Positions 10,057-21,393 are shown, counted from the stretch's first letter. The stretch is 64,000 bases of DNA from Ostreococcus mediterraneus (GCA_012295225.1 WMKK01000009.1:1-64000), one strand, 5' to 3'. Program-made: numbers and translations. Notes: a model not told the origin generated them from the letters alone.

Positions 10057-10749
10057 ATGTCGTTTCAGTCGTCGTTTCAGTCGTCGTACGCGCGAGCGAA
10101 AAAGATGATGGATGACGCGCGCGAAATGGCGCGGGACGCGCGCGTTGCGAGACCGTGGTTCGCGGCGTGCGCGGTCGTCGCGGTGTGGGCGTGGACGAAA
10201 CCACCGCCCGAGACGTTTTATGCGCATTGCGTGCGCGCGCGCGCGGTGCGACGCACGGTGGGGGATGTCGTGCTCGCGGGCGCGATATCGCCGACGTGGG
10301 TGTGTTCGAACTCGGGCGTGCGTGCGCTCGTGCGAAAGGCGGCGTTTACGTGTCACGATGGCGTCGTCGCGACGGTGTGTCGAACGCGCGACGGCGCGGC
10401 GTTCGTCGGCGCGTTGGGGACGTGGATGCGCGTACCGTTTCCGTTGGACGTTGTCGTGAACGCATTGGTGCACGTCATTCGAGTGAATAATGCGCTGCTG
10501 TCTTTGGCGTCGCTGGGCGTGGTTGGTGTTGTAGCCATGAAGACGCTCAAGGCGTTGAAACTGTTGGTGCTCGGCGTCTTTGGCGCCGCCGCGGTATACT
10601 TTGGCTTTCCTAGATATGCCGGCGTCCCGAGGTGGTCGATTGCGTTGACCGCGGGGTTATACTACGTAGCCTATCGCAAGCATCTCCTCGATGGCGTCTT
10701 ACGCGTGGCTAAAGCCATGAAACCGCCACCGCGTCACCGTCATCGCTAA
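10057..10749 (+). CDS. Hypothetical small membrane protein
   Basis: 230 aa starting at ATG 10057. No family recognised. There is a basic N-terminus, a short hydrophobic stretch ('PWFAACAVVAVWAW'), a Cys-containing central part, and two to three hydrophobic helices between residues about 145 and 210 ('LASLGVVGVVAMKTLKAL', 'LVLGVFGAAAVYFGFP', 'IALTAGLYYVAYRK'). It ends in a Pro/His/Arg tail (PPPRHRHR). It looks like an organelle or endomembrane protein. Confidence 0.6.
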   Translation: MSFQSSFQSSYARAKKMMDDAREMARDARVARPWFAACAVVAVWAWTKPPPETFYAHCVRARAVRRTVGDVVLAGAISPTWVCSNSGVRALVRKAAFTCHDGVVATVCRTRDGAAFVGALGTWMRVPFPLDVVVNALVHVIRVNNALLSLASLGVVGVVAMKTLKALKLLVLGVFGAAAVYFGFPRYAGVPRWSIALTAGLYYVAYRKHLLDGVLRVAKAMKPPPRHRHR

Positions 10750-10777
10750 CGCGCGCGCGCGTTCGCGCGCGCGCGCC
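10750..10777. repeat. Alternating CG tract
   Basis: Nearly pure CG dinucleotide repeat interrupted by TT, directly after the stop of the 230-aa membrane protein. Candidate Z-DNA segment. Confidence 0.7.
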
Positions 10778-11121
10778 TCAAGCGCGCATCCGCGTCGCGC
10801 GCACCATCGCCCATCGACGTCGTGTCACCTGCTGAGGCGTGTGATTGTAAATATTGTGTTATCATACTCATCCCATACTTCACGCCGCGTCACGCACGCG
10901 CGCATCGTCGACAGGTCGTCGCGAAACGCTTTCGCTATACCCTAGTCCCCACATTGGCCAATTCTGTTGCGGTCGCTTCAGTCGCTGGCGCCTCTGGATT
11001 GGTGGATTGATGCGCGCACGCGCCGCCAGTTTGTGACGCGTCACGACCGAGTGCGTGTATCTCAACACACACTAAAAAAACAAAGAAACAAAAACCAACG
11101 CACGCTCCACCGCACGCAACC
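10750..11121. other. Intergenic region with alternating CG tract
   Basis: 372 bases between two plus-strand genes. It begins with an alternating purine-pyrimidine run (10750-10777, nearly all CG dinucleotides) that is a candidate Z-DNA former, and ends in an A-rich leader (about 11070-11100) just before the malate dehydrogenase start. The middle, with TATACCCTAG at about 10937, is probably the MDH promoter. No gene seen. Confidence 0.5.
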
Positions 11122-12201
11122 ATGGCCATGACCACCGCGCGCGCCGCCAAGGTGGCAAACGTTGATTTCACCGGTGCGCGATCGCGACGCACCTTGAGAG
11201 CGAATACCACGCAAGTGAGCGCTCGCCGATCGGCACGGGCGGCGATGACGACGACGAGCGAATACAAGGTTGCCGTTTTGGGCGCTGGTGGTGGGATTGG
11301 TCAGCCGTTGAGCATGTTGTTGAAGATGAACCCGCTCATTTCCGATTTGCGATTGTTCGACTTGCGCGGGACGCTCGGCGTCGCGGCGGATTTGTCTCAC
11401 ACCAACACCACGTGCCAAGTGCGCGGTTTCGAAGGCGATGAACAGCTCGCTGACGCATTGAAGGGTTGCGATTTGGTCATCATTCCGGCTGGTGTGCCGA
11501 GAAAGCCGGGTATGACGCGCGATGACTTGTTTGCCATCAACGCCGGCATCGTGAAGAACTTGGCTGAAGCGTGCGCGAAGAACTGCCCAAAGGCGTTGAT
11601 TAATATCATCTCCAACCCGGTGAACTCTACGGTGCCTATTGCCACGGAAGTGTTCAAGAAGGCGGGTTGCTACGATCCGAAGAAGATTTTTGGCGTCACC
11701 ACGCTTGACATCGTGCGCGCGAACACGTTCGTCGCTGAAGCGAAGAGTTTAGATATCAACGACGTTGATGTCCCCGTCATCGGTGGTCATGCGGGTATCA
11801 CGATCTTGCCTCTTTTGAGCCAAACGTACCCGAAAGTGGACTTCTCCCCGGCCGAACTCGAAGCGCTCACGGTGCGCATCCAAAACGCTGGTACTGAAGT
11901 CGTCGAGGCCAAGGCGGGCGCTGGTTCCGCGACGCTTTCCATGGCGTACGCCGCCGCTCGCATGGCTGAGGCGTGCTTGCGTGGCTTAAGTGGTGAACCT
12001 GATGTGTACGAATGCTCCTTCGTTGCGTCTAACGTCACCGAACTTCCGTTCTTCTCCACCAAGGTGAGACTCGGCCCGAATGGCGCCGAGGAAGTCATGC
12101 CCATCGGAGACATCACCGCGTACGAAGCTGAATGGTTGGCCAAGCTCAAGGAAGAGCTCAAGGGCAGCATCGCCAAGGGTGTTGATTTCGCGAACCAATA
12201 A
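11122..12201 (+). CDS. NAD-dependent malate dehydrogenase, probably plastidial
   Basis: 359 aa from ATG 11122 (a second ATG lies at 11128). It interconverts malate and oxaloacetate with NAD(H). The Rossmann motif '[17 protein letters not shown]' is followed by 'DLSHTNT', the active-site loop arginines in '[17 protein letters not shown]', '[14 protein letters not shown]', '[16 protein letters not shown]', and the catalytic His in '[18 protein letters not shown]'. It is of the mitochondrial/glyoxysomal/plastid NAD type, lacking the long N- and C-terminal extensions of the redox-regulated NADP enzyme. The first 45 residues look like a plastid transit peptide. Codon use (GGT, ACC, AAG, TTG) suggests high expression. 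It could instead be mitochondrial. Confidence 0.95.
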   Translation: MAMTTARAAKVANVDFTGARSRRTLRANTTQVSARRSARAAMTTTSEYKVAVLGAGGGIGQPLSMLLKMNPLISDLRLFDLRGTLGVAADLSHTNTTCQVRGFEGDEQLADALKGCDLVIIPAGVPRKPGMTRDDLFAINAGIVKNLAEACAKNCPKALINIISNPVNSTVPIATEVFKKAGCYDPKKIFGVTTLDIVRANTFVAEAKSLDINDVDVPVIGGHAGITILPLLSQTYPKVDFSPAELEALTVRIQNAGTEVVEAKAGAGSATLSMAYAAARMAEACLRGLSGEPDVYECSFVASNVTELPFFSTKVRLGPNGAEEVMPIGDITAYEAEWLAKLKEELKGSIAKGVDFANQ

Positions 12202-12442
12202 TTTACCTCAACTGATAACAAAACAGAGAGATTTCGCCTCGGGGAGTCGCCTATGACTAGAGCGGCGGAAAGAGTCTTATATATGCGCGCACGCAGCACT
12301 CACAGATGATCACGAGACTTTTTTTTTGTAACGCCGCCGTTTCACATTCATCGCTAATCGTTCTCCGAGTCATTCATCTCGCGTAGGCGCACGGGGGCAT
12401 GTATTCAACTACGTTAGTTACATTTGCTGTGTATGTTTTGGA

Positions 12443-13780
12443 TTAATACGGCGAGTGTCGACGTCCAGGTGGCCGGGCGCGATCTACGTGGACTGGGCCG
12501 CCGTCCGTTTCAACACTAGGACGCCACGAGCACACGAGGGAATCTTCGCCACAAGTGAGCGGCACGCGCGAAGCCTCTGACATAGCAGCATTAGCATCCC
12601 AGTACATTGAACGAACGATATCGCGATGGCCGTTGCGTAAAATTGCCACGGGTACATCCAACGTAACGTACCTAGGCGTACCGATAGCCGCCGGCGCGCC
12701 TCGTACGACGGGAAACACGCCAATGGCACCGCTTTGCGTACCAGCGCTCACGTACAACTCTCCAGGCGCCACACCGTCGTGGACACCGATTATATAATCC
12801 ACTTGTGACGCAAAATCGGGGGCACTCGCCGCCGAAACCCTTTGCGCTGCTTCGCGGGCGTTGGCGACGTGTGCCAATGGCACTCCGACGCGTCTTGGGT
12901 CGCCGCCCGCGACGAAAATGTGCACCTCTTCGATCCCAGTCGTACACCACACAGCGTCGTGCTCGGTCCCAGAACTCGCGCCAGTACGGCAAAAACCGAT
13001 GTTGTTCACCGCGGCATCCGTAGACATGATTGAAATTAAAGCGTCTTCGTCGTTAAAGCCGCCGCTCGCCGCCTCGCAGTTGAACGCACACACCAACCCA
13101 TCTACGCTCGCTGTGTACAAGTTGGACCTTCTCTCGGGATGAAAGCGCACACGCGTCACAGTTTCAGAGTGCGCGTCTTGAAAAACTGTCAGGGGCGCCG
13201 TTGAGGTACTTCGACGGTCGTAAAAAGCTATGTGCGGCCCGACGGCTACGGCGAGCAACGCGTCGCTTGCGTCGCCACCCAACGCACACGACTCCACGTC
13301 CTCGACGTTAAACGGTGCTCTATACACCGCCACGGGTGAAGATGTCCCCATGCGTCCGTCGTACACCTTACACGTCCCATCATTGCACGCCAAAGCGAAA
13401 ACGTGTGGGTCCGCGCTCGACGCAAAAGCGCACTCATTCACGCCACGTCCGACATCCACCACGAACGCCTCGTGCGTGGCGCCAGTTTCGTCTCGATCGT
13501 ACACGTGCACGCGCCCAGATGTCGTCACTACGCCGACGCGCGTGCCGTCACACGACACCGCAATTGACGTGTTGTACGCCCCGTCGTTCGACGTCGTGTG
13601 CGATTTCGCCGTCAACAGAGCCGCCGCCGCGGTGTTTGGTGCGTGCGTTGGACACCAACGGAATGCCTCGTCATCCGCCATCGTAGGTTCGACGTAGCCA
13701 TCGTTGATGAATCTATTTTCTCCCACGTCGATGTTATCATCGTCGTCGCCATAGTCGTCGTTGTCGCCACGACTCGCCAT
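12443..13780 (-). CDS. WD40-repeat protein, WDR89-like
   Basis: 445 aa from the ATG at 13780 (MASRGDNDDYGDDDDN); the open frame extends to 13993 without better support. Several WD40 blades are visible: 'VVTTSGRVHVYDRD', 'ACNDGTCKVYDGR', 'FYDRRSTSTAPLTVFQ', 'RFHPERRSNLYTASVDGLVCAF' and the last blade 'GHRDIVRSMYWDAN...LTCGEDSLVCSW'. The final blade and overall length (about 390-445 aa) resemble WDR89, a little-studied beta-propeller protein. The first 25 residues are Asp-rich. Its 3' end faces the malate dehydrogenase gene across 240 bases. Confidence 0.8.
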   Translation of the reverse strand: MASRGDNDDYGDDDDNIDVGENRFINDGYVEPTMADDEAFRWCPTHAPNTAAAALLTAKSHTTSNDGAYNTSIAVSCDGTRVGVVTTSGRVHVYDRDETGATHEAFVVDVGRGVNECAFASSADPHVFALACNDGTCKVYDGRMGTSSPVAVYRAPFNVEDVESCALGGDASDALLAVAVGPHIAFYDRRSTSTAPLTVFQDAHSETVTRVRFHPERRSNLYTASVDGLVCAFNCEAASGGFNDEDALISIMSTDAAVNNIGFCRTGASSGTEHDAVWCTTGIEEVHIFVAGGDPRRVGVPLAHVANAREAAQRVSAASAPDFASQVDYIIGVHDGVAPGELYVSAGTQSGAIGVFPVVRGAPAAIGTPRYVTLDVPVAILRNGHRDIVRSMYWDANAAMSEASRVPLTCGEDSLVCSWRPSVETDGGPVHVDRARPPGRRHSPY

Positions 13781-13923
13781 GTCGCGAGTCGAGTTGTGTG
13801 GTTTGGTTCGGAAACATTTTGGCCAGACGCGCGCGCGTGAAACTATAACGCGGTGGTCGTCCGTTACAAAGCTATGATTATTGAAGGCAGAGCGTAAACG
13901 CACGCGCGCGTGCGAACGTACGA

Positions 13924-15201
13924 CTAAATACCTTCGGCGAGCCATTTGAGATTTCCGACGAGGAACACGCTCGACGGCAAATCGCCCGGGCACGGCGATA
14001 GGTACGTAAACTTCTTTGCCACCATGTCTACTTCCGTGATGTAAATGAAACCCGCGACATTGGACGATAATAACTCCCCTTGCGTTTTTCCATGACTCAC
14101 GGCTAACACGGAGTGCAAGAGCGACGTCGACGGCACCACTGGGGCTACGCGCATGGGATCCGTGCTCGGTTGTTGCCCGATTGGGAGCGCCGACGAAGGC
14201 GCGCGCGGACCACCACCGATGCGATACAAACTTATGGATGAAAAGTACGCGGTCTGCGACGCCGGAGCGAACTCTCCAGTAGGGCCGTAGAAGTACTCTT
14301 TAAACATTCGGTCGCGCGACGCTCGGCGATACTCTGGCGTTCGTTCCACGACGCCGCCCGACTTTTGTAATCTAAACACCTGGCACTCCGTCCCGGCAAG
14401 CTTTTGTTGAAGCTGACCAAAGAGCCGCTCTTGACCAATCACGAGCACGTGGTCGATGTTCAGCGCCTCGCGAGCGTGCAGTAACAACTCCAATCCCAAG
14501 CCGTCCACCCAACCCATCGTATTCACCACGCACCCCGCCGCTCGAGCCTCGTCATTCGCCTTACTGCGCTGATCGAGCATGTTGCCCAAACGAGTGACGA
14601 TGTTCTTGTAATAATCTGGATTGTTCACCGTCAGGTCACCGTAGTAGTACACCAAAGGCATCTCTAAAGGAATGCCTTCCTCGAGGTCTATTTGTGACTC
14701 AATCGGCGCCGCGCCAATCGTCCCCGGCACCGTAATCGCCCCTTGTCCTAAATCTAAATCCACATAGAGCGGTGAATATCCCGCTCGCGTGGCATAGTTA
14801 CACAAAATAGAGCACACCGTAGACTTCCCCACGTCCGTAGGTCCGACGCACATCACTCGAGGTCCCTCCGCGCCCGCCGCCTTGGCCGCGTCTCGCTTTG
14901 CATGCAACACCGAGTGCGTATTCGCATACGACACCATGGGCGTCTCCCCAGCCACGTACGCAATCTCCACCTTTCCTTGCACCTCCACCCGAGCGCCGTG
15001 ATAGGTGAATATCGCCATCTTTTTCCCTGGTTTACACGAAATCGTCTGCCCTCTGGCGATCTCAGCCCCGAAGCACTCCGCGGTGCCATCGACGAGGGTC
15101 ACGCGCGCGCCGTCGTTCGCGCACTCCACGCGAAGCTCTTGTTCGGGTTCAAGCTCGAACGTCTGCGCATCCGTCGTCGTCGTTCGGTCGTCGTCCGTCA
15201 T
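13924..15201 (-). CDS. CLP1: CLP1 homologue, polynucleotide 5'-hydroxyl-kinase / pre-mRNA cleavage factor
   Basis: 425 aa from ATG 15201. CLP1 is part of cleavage factor II for mRNA 3' ends and, in animals, phosphorylates RNA 5' ends in tRNA splicing. The three family domains are in order: an N-terminal beta sandwich ('FELEPEQELRVEC', 'GTAECFGAEIARG'), the kinase domain with Walker A 'GPTDVGKST' near residue 120 and 'YVDLDLGQGAITVPG', and a C-terminal domain ending 'FLVGNLKWLAEG', like human '...FLVMDIRFM'. The Walker A matches active kinases. It lies head to head with the next gene with 62 bases between the two start codons. Confidence 0.93.
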   Translation of the reverse strand: MTDDDRTTTTDAQTFELEPEQELRVECANDGARVTLVDGTAECFGAEIARGQTISCKPGKKMAIFTYHGARVEVQGKVEIAYVAGETPMVSYANTHSVLHAKRDAAKAAGAEGPRVMCVGPTDVGKSTVCSILCNYATRAGYSPLYVDLDLGQGAITVPGTIGAAPIESQIDLEEGIPLEMPLVYYYGDLTVNNPDYYKNIVTRLGNMLDQRSKANDEARAAGCVVNTMGWVDGLGLELLLHAREALNIDHVLVIGQERLFGQLQQKLAGTECQVFRLQKSGGVVERTPEYRRASRDRMFKEYFYGPTGEFAPASQTAYFSSISLYRIGGGPRAPSSALPIGQQPSTDPMRVAPVVPSTSLLHSVLAVSHGKTQGELLSSNVAGFIYITEVDMVAKKFTYLSPCPGDLPSSVFLVGNLKWLAEGI

Positions 15202-15263
15202 GATTATCCGCGACAATCAATGGCGAATTCGACGCCGCAGTGTGCGCCGCGACGTCGTATCAT
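15202..15263. promoter_or_regulatory. Very short bidirectional promoter between CLP1 and its divergent neighbour
   Basis: 62 bases separate the two start codons. The segment has no TATA box. Promoters of both genes must overlap here or extend into the opposing coding sequences. Confidence 0.5.
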
Positions 15264-16688
15264 ATGACTGTCGCCGACGACCTCGGGGCGATTGATGCGT
15301 GGGCACGCGACGTCGTCGATGCGTTCGCGCGCGACGTCATCGATGGCGACGCCGAACGCGTGCGTGACGTACGAGAGACGTCGTCGTCGTTGTCGTTGGC
15401 GCATCGACGAGCGTTGCATGAACACGTGAGACGATACCACGCGCGAGGGATGCGAGGGAAATCTATAGATGACGATGATGGTGATACAGGGGGTAAGTTT
15501 GTGCGGTTGAGTGTGATTGATGTCGATGCGCGAGAGGCGATGGAGGCGAAGCGAACGCGGCGCGCGGAGGCGGCGGCTGCGACGTCGACGACGACGGAGG
15601 AGGAGGATGCTCACTCTAATGTGGATGAGCAGGAAGAAAAGGCGCGATGGTGTGAGTCAGGATGGATGGATTTACGTCAGCAGCCGTTTGATTTATACGA
15701 CGAGTTGCGCATCGTAAAGAGAGACAACGGGGATTACGCGGGCGGCACGGCGAGAGCGCGGTCGGCGTATCATCGCGAGAGCTCAAAGTGGCATCCGACG
15801 CACGTTCTCACGCCGAACGATGACGGTCCCGCGGCGATGAATGGTTTTTGTGACGCGTGTTCTTGCGTGCTGCAATATCAGCGATGGTTTCACGCGCACG
15901 AGACGAGCGAGCGCGGGCGTGATTTTTGCGTCGGCTGCGTCGAGACGTCGCGGCGCGTGATTCCTGGACGCGAGTGGGACCGCAAGTACAACACCCCACC
16001 ACTCGTGCTCGAGGGTGAGTACGTCATCGTTGGCCAAATAACGGATATAGAGCCCGTAGACGTGCGAGCGCGATACGAATCGGAGCCTGGAAGCGGCGTC
16101 ACGAAGGCGTCAGCGGCGTGCGCAAAATTTCATCGCGTCGCCGTGGCGTTCTCCGTCTTTAAAGATGTGGAAAAGTTTAGAATCTATCGCGACCATGGGT
16201 ACGAGGGATTGGTGAAATCTGAAGCGCACGCCGAGAATGATGTGTTTGATTTAGAGCCTTTTGCGGTATATGAATCTTTCTTTGCCGGTGAAGATCCCGA
16301 AGACAGAGAGTATCTGCTCCTCAACGGCGCCGAACCTGAATCAGACTCTGACGCCGACGTCGCCGTCGCCGATGACGATGCGGCCGGCGCCCATGCGGAT
16401 GGATCAATGTCAGAATCCGACGACGACGACGACCCGGATGACGTCGTGGAAGAACTCCTCGCTCGAGGCAAAGCCGAGCTCGCGGCGGCGCCGAAAAAGC
16501 CGCGCGTCGATGTCGAGGATTTTCCCACTCCCTCCATCGCCGTGCGCATCGCCGCCTCCACCGACGCCGATGTCGTGCTTCCCAAGCCTGTCGCATCTCG
16601 TGCCCATCACGATGATGTGGTAAACGACGACGTATGGTCCGCCGTCGCCGCTCGTTTTCACCCTCCGCACGCCAACGACGCGGCGTGA
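15264..16688 (+). CDS. Hypothetical acidic protein with CxxC pair
   Basis: 474 aa from ATG 15264. Not recognised. A central segment has two CxxC pairs ('FCDACSCVLQ' and 'FCVGCVE') about 25 residues apart with a His between, as in ZZ- or treble-clef-type zinc sites. It is preceded by 'WMDLRQQPFDLYDELRIV' and followed by a basic-aromatic region ('PGREWDRKYNTPPLVLEGEYVIVG'). The C-terminal third is highly acidic (runs of Asp/Glu, 'SESDDDDDPDDVVEELL') and probably disordered. It could be a nuclear or chromatin protein; this is inference only. It may be co-regulated with CLP1 through the shared promoter. Confidence 0.7.
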   Translation: MTVADDLGAIDAWARDVVDAFARDVIDGDAERVRDVRETSSSLSLAHRRALHEHVRRYHARGMRGKSIDDDDGDTGGKFVRLSVIDVDAREAMEAKRTRRAEAAAATSTTTEEEDAHSNVDEQEEKARWCESGWMDLRQQPFDLYDELRIVKRDNGDYAGGTARARSAYHRESSKWHPTHVLTPNDDGPAAMNGFCDACSCVLQYQRWFHAHETSERGRDFCVGCVETSRRVIPGREWDRKYNTPPLVLEGEYVIVGQITDIEPVDVRARYESEPGSGVTKASAACAKFHRVAVAFSVFKDVEKFRIYRDHGYEGLVKSEAHAENDVFDLEPFAVYESFFAGEDPEDREYLLLNGAEPESDSDADVAVADDDAAGAHADGSMSESDDDDDPDDVVEELLARGKAELAAAPKKPRVDVEDFPTPSIAVRIAASTDADVVLPKPVASRAHHDDVVNDDVWSAVAARFHPPHANDAA

Positions 16689-17067
16689 CATGCACTATGT
16701 ACGTTAAAACCCAATACTCGAGTACTCAAAACACTTATGTACATACATGTGACCTATACCTATCGTAACCCAAACCATCGACCACTATACCACGTATACA
16801 GAACATGCACAAGTCCATATAACGGGGTTGTAAAACACCTCGTCGCCGCGTTCATCATCTCACGTCGTCGTCGTCGTCGTCGTCGCGTGACGTCACTGTC
16901 GTCCACGCACGACGATTACGAACGCGACTCGTTTCGATTTGCCCGCGACGCGCCCGCGACACGCGCACGGTCGTCTTCGCGTGACGCTCCGCGCTCGTCG
17001 TCGGTGAATCGTCGTCCAAAGTCGTGCTCTACGTCGTCGTCGTCGTCGTCAACGAAGTCGCGCAGCC
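16689..17067. other. Intergenic region upstream of the ABCC transporter
   Basis: 379 bases. An AT-rich first half (about 16700-16830) is followed by two CGT trinucleotide runs at 16863-16885 and 17033-17050. It probably carries the ABCC promoter and 5' UTR. No coding signal was seen. Confidence 0.45.
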
Positions 17068-20000
17068 ATGGCCGACGCGGTCACGGCGGATGGGAAGAAA
17101 ACGCTTGAAGACGTGGAAAGTGGCGCAAAGGTGGCGTTACCACCGGTGGATTGGAGCAAAAAGAATCCATTCAAGGCGTTGTTCTTTGCGCAAGTCACGC
17201 CGTTGATTGCGGAGGGCACGGTGCGGAGATTGGAACCGACAGACTTGTGTCACCTCGACGCTTTGGATAGCGACAGGGTGCGTATTCGTTTTCGACAACG
17301 CGCGCGATGTGATGCGCTCGATATAGTCTTTGAGATGGATATGCGACATGATTGAGTGATACAAAGACTAACGTCTCCTTGTGTTTTCACCCGCACGCAG
17401 TTGAGCGCTATTTTCGATGAAGACTGGGCGCTTGAGAAGACAAAGGAAAAGCCCAACTTGGTGAAGGCGTTGTTGGTGAGACACAAGTTTACCTTTTTAT
17501 GGACTGGATGTTTGTTCGGTATCGCCCAAGCGTCGTTGTTTGCCGGGCCGTTGTTGTTGCGTGAAATTCTCACGGGTATCGAGTGCAAACGGTACGCTGG
17601 TGATCTGGCGTCGACTTTGTGTACGTCAAACTCCAAGCTTTACACGTACGGCATCTGGCTCGCCGTGGCGTCTATATTACAAAACTTTTGCGCGGCGCAT
17701 CAAGAATTTGCATTGCAAAAAGTTGGTATTTCCGTCCGTAACAGTTTAATGTGCGCGTTATATAGAAAAGTGCTACGTTTGTCGCCAAAGGGATTGCAAG
17801 CCGAGTCCACGGGACGCATCGTGACATTGATGTCCAATGACGTGAACAAGTTGCAAGAACTCTTCGCCATGATTCACAACTTGTGGGCCGCTCCACTATT
17901 CATTATTGCGTCTTTCGTCTTGCTCTATGACGTGATTCAGTGGAGCGCTTTCATTGGTTTTGCGTGCATTTTCATCGCCGCGCCGTTTACGTTTTATGTC
18001 GCCATGACGCTGTTCAAAGTTCGAAGAGGGTTGACCAAGTGCGCGGATGAGCGTATTAACATTTTGAACGAAGTCTTCAACGGTATGCGTGTGATTAAGT
18101 ACTACGCGTGGGAAAATACGTTCGCCAAGCGTGTGCGCGCTATTCGTGACCGTGAAGTTGGGTTGGTTTGGAAATCTCAAAAGGTGGGCGCCCTCTTCGG
18201 CGTCGCCCTTTTCAGTACTCCCGTCTTCATCGCGGTGTGCTCGCTCGGGACGTACTCGTTGAATGGCAACCCCATTACCGCGTCTAAGGCGTACACCGCA
18301 CTCGCGCTTTTCAATATGCTTCGTTTCCCGCTGGTTCTCGTCCCATTTCTCCTCAATACTTTGCTCAACGCTTTGAACGCTATTCAGCGTTTGGCCTCCT
18401 TCATGGAAGCCGACGAAGCTTTGGAGTATGAAATGGACATGAGCGAGCCAGGCACTGTGCGCGTGACGAACGCGGCGTTCCAGTGGCCAACGCTTCCGAA
18501 AGCTCCCGAGCCGGAAGCCCCGAAGGGTCCCCCGGCGAGACGAGGCAAGAAAGAAAAGAAGGAAAAGGTGCCGGATGTGGTGGTTGAGGAATCCGCCGTC
18601 GACGTTTCCAAGCTCGAACAAGAGCCCTTCGAACTCGCTGATGTTGACTTTGAAGTCAAGCCTGGGACGTTGACCATGGTTGTTGGCCCGGTCGGTTCTG
18701 GTAAATCTACCCTCGTGTCTGCGTTGAACAAGTTTGTCACGTGCAAGAGCGGTGACCTCTCATTAAGCGGCAGAGTGTCTTTTTGCGCGCAGCAAGCGTG
18801 GATTTTGAACGCCACGGTAAAGGAAAATATTATTTTTGGTCAAGATTACGATCAATCCAAGTACGAAAAGGCAGTCAGACTCGCACAACTTACTGCTGAT
18901 TTGGAAATCCTTCCCGCGGGCGACGCGACGACCATTGGCGAGCGCGGTGTGACTCTGTCTGGAGGCCAAAAGCAGCGCGTCGCCATTGCTCGCGCGCTCT
19001 ACGCCGAGAGTGATATTTACATCTTCGATGACCCGTTGAGTGCGGTCGACAATCACGTCGGCTCGGCACTTTTCAAGCAAGTCATGACGGGAGAATTAAA
19101 GTCAAAGACTGTAATTCTAGTCACGAACGCATTGCAATACCTGCCAAAGGCGGACCAAATTGTAGTGTTGGGCGACGGCAAAATGCAAGAAATCGGAACG
19201 TACAAGTCGCTGATGGCCAAGGGACTGGAATTTTCCAAGCTCATGAAGGCGCACGGGATTGATAACGACGACGGCGACAAAAAAGAAAAGGGCGAAAGCA
19301 AGCCTGAAACGAGCGCAGGTACCGCAGTAAAATCGGCGTCTCAAAACGACGACTCAATCAAGGAGGAAGAACGCGCCATCGGTAATGTTGGGTCTAGAAT
19401 TTACTTAGAGCTCTTCAAAGCTACCGGTACGCAGTGGAATTTCGTTTTTGTCGTGTTTTTCTTTGGATGTGAGTACGGTACCAAAGCTTTCCTCGATTAC
19501 TGGCTCACCTGGTGGGCGACGGATAAGTTTGGGTGGACGAGTAACGAATACTTGCTCGTGTACTTTTGCATCTTTGTCGCCAATGGTCTCTTTGTCTTCA
19601 CTAGAAGTTTCATTCTTTACTTTTTCCTCTGCCGTGCATGTAAAACTTTGCACGAGCGACTGCTTTCTCGTGTTTTGAAGATGCCCATGAGTTTCTTTGA
19701 CACCACCCCGAGTGGGCGGATCATTAACCGCTTCAGTCGGGACACGGAGACGATTGACATTGTCTTGCCAGGCATCGTGGTGCAGTTTATGGGGTGCATC
19801 GCAAACATCATCACCACGCTCGTCATCGTATGCGTGGCGACAAAATGGTTCACCGTGGCGCTTCCCCCAATCTTGCTCATCTACATCATGATTCAACGAT
19901 TCTACATTCCTGCGTGCCGTGAATTGCAGCGCATCGAGTCAATCACGCGCTCGCCCATTTACAGCGGCTTGGGTGAGGCGACGAATGGGGTGGAGACTAT

Positions 20001-21210
20001 TCGGGCGTTCCGCGCTGCCGGTCACTTTACGAAGATGGCATACAAATTAATGGAGAAAAATGCTGATGCATTCGTGACCCAGCGTCTCGCCGCGCTTTGG
20101 CTCGCGATCCGTTTGCGTTTGATTGGTTCTGTCATCGTCATTGCGGCTACGTTTTTAGTGATTCAAGGCAACGTGAGCGCCGGTTTGGCAGGTTTGACTT
20201 TGGTGTACGCGCTGGATGTCACCAAATACATGGAGCACGGGACGAACATGGCGAGCGAATTGGAAACCAAGATGAACGCCGTGGAGCGAATTGTTCAGTA
20301 TTTGGACAAGGAATTGGAGAGCGATCATGAAACCAAACCTGACGTCGCCGTCGGCCTCCCGGTGGGCTGGCCTGCAAACGGTGAGTTGGCGATTGAGAAG
20401 TTGAGCATGCGATACCGTCCGGGCTTACCTTTGGTGTTGAAGAACTTATCATTCACCGTGCATGGAGGCGAGAAGGTTGGTATCTGCGGTCGCACGGGAA
20501 GTGGTAAATCGTCCATGTTTGTTGCTCTGTTCCGAATCGTTGAACCGGCGAGTGGTACAGTTCGACTCGACGGCGTAGACATTATGACCCTCGGCTTGCG
20601 TGATCTTCGCTCGAAGATGGCTATGATTCCGCAGGATCCTTTCATGTTTGCTGGTTCTATTCGCACGAACCTTGATCCGTTCGACGAGCACAAGGATGAT
20701 GAAGTGTGGGACGTGCTCACCAAGGTTGGTTTGCGTGCAATGGTTGAAAAGGCGGCAAAGAAAATTGACATGGAAGTCATTGACAATGGCGCCAACTTTT
20801 CGCTCGGTCAGCGTCAGCTTCTTTGCATGGGACGTGCGTTGTTGAGACAATCACGCGTTTTGATGATGGATGAAGCGACGGCGAGCGTTGACATGGACAG
20901 CGATGCGTTGATTCAAAAGACTGTCCGCGAGGCGTTTAGCCACTGCACGACGCTCACCATCGCGCACCGCTTGAACACTATTATGGATAGCGACAAGGTA
21001 GCCTTTTTGGAGGATGGTGAGTTGTCAGAGTATGGTGAGCCGGACGAGTTGTTGAAGAACAAGAATGGCAAGTTCAGCGCCCTCGTGAGTGGGTCGGGTA
21101 GCACGAAGAATGAAGCCTTCTTGCGCGCATTGGCGTCCAACGCGTCCATTCAACGTCGCAACAGCTCGCAATCGTCGCTTTCTGGTCTCGCCGACTCGCC
21201 GAGCAAGTAG
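17068..21210 (+). CDS. ABC transporter, ABCC (MRP) subfamily, two exons
   Basis: Exons 17068-17277 and 17401-21210 give 1339 aa. The 123-nt intron has donor GTGCGT, branch point CTAAC (17368-17372) and a CAG acceptor; it joins 'DALDSDR' to 'LSAIFDEDW' in phase 0. Full-length exporter with TMD1-NBD1-TMD2-NBD2 and no TMD0, like short ABCC4-type proteins. NBD1 has Walker A 'GPVGSGKSTL', signature 'LSGGQKQR' and Walker B 'IYIFDDPLSAVD'. NBD2 has 'GRTGSGKSSM', 'FSLGQRQLL' and 'VLMMDEATASVD'. NBD1 Walker B lacks the catalytic Glu (Asp instead), as is usual for asymmetric ABCC proteins. The expected role is export of glutathione or other organic-anion conjugates across the vacuole or plasma membrane. 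Confidence 0.95.
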
Positions 21211-21393
21211 ATTACCACCACTCTAATACACATTTCGCATTATTTTACTGTTGTAAATAGTTTTCACTTTATTAAAAATATTAAATGTCTCGCGCCTTTG
21301 TGTTGTCGCAGTCGCGGCGTCTCATTTCTTTTTCTTTTCATCCTCGCTCAAATGAAAACGTCGTCCAACGTTGTCGCACCATCAATCATATTA

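Noticed and set aside
10822-11068. Short frames between the 230-aa membrane protein and malate dehydrogenase
   Set aside because: Short, Arg/Ala-rich, on both strands at once, and in the expected MDH promoter.
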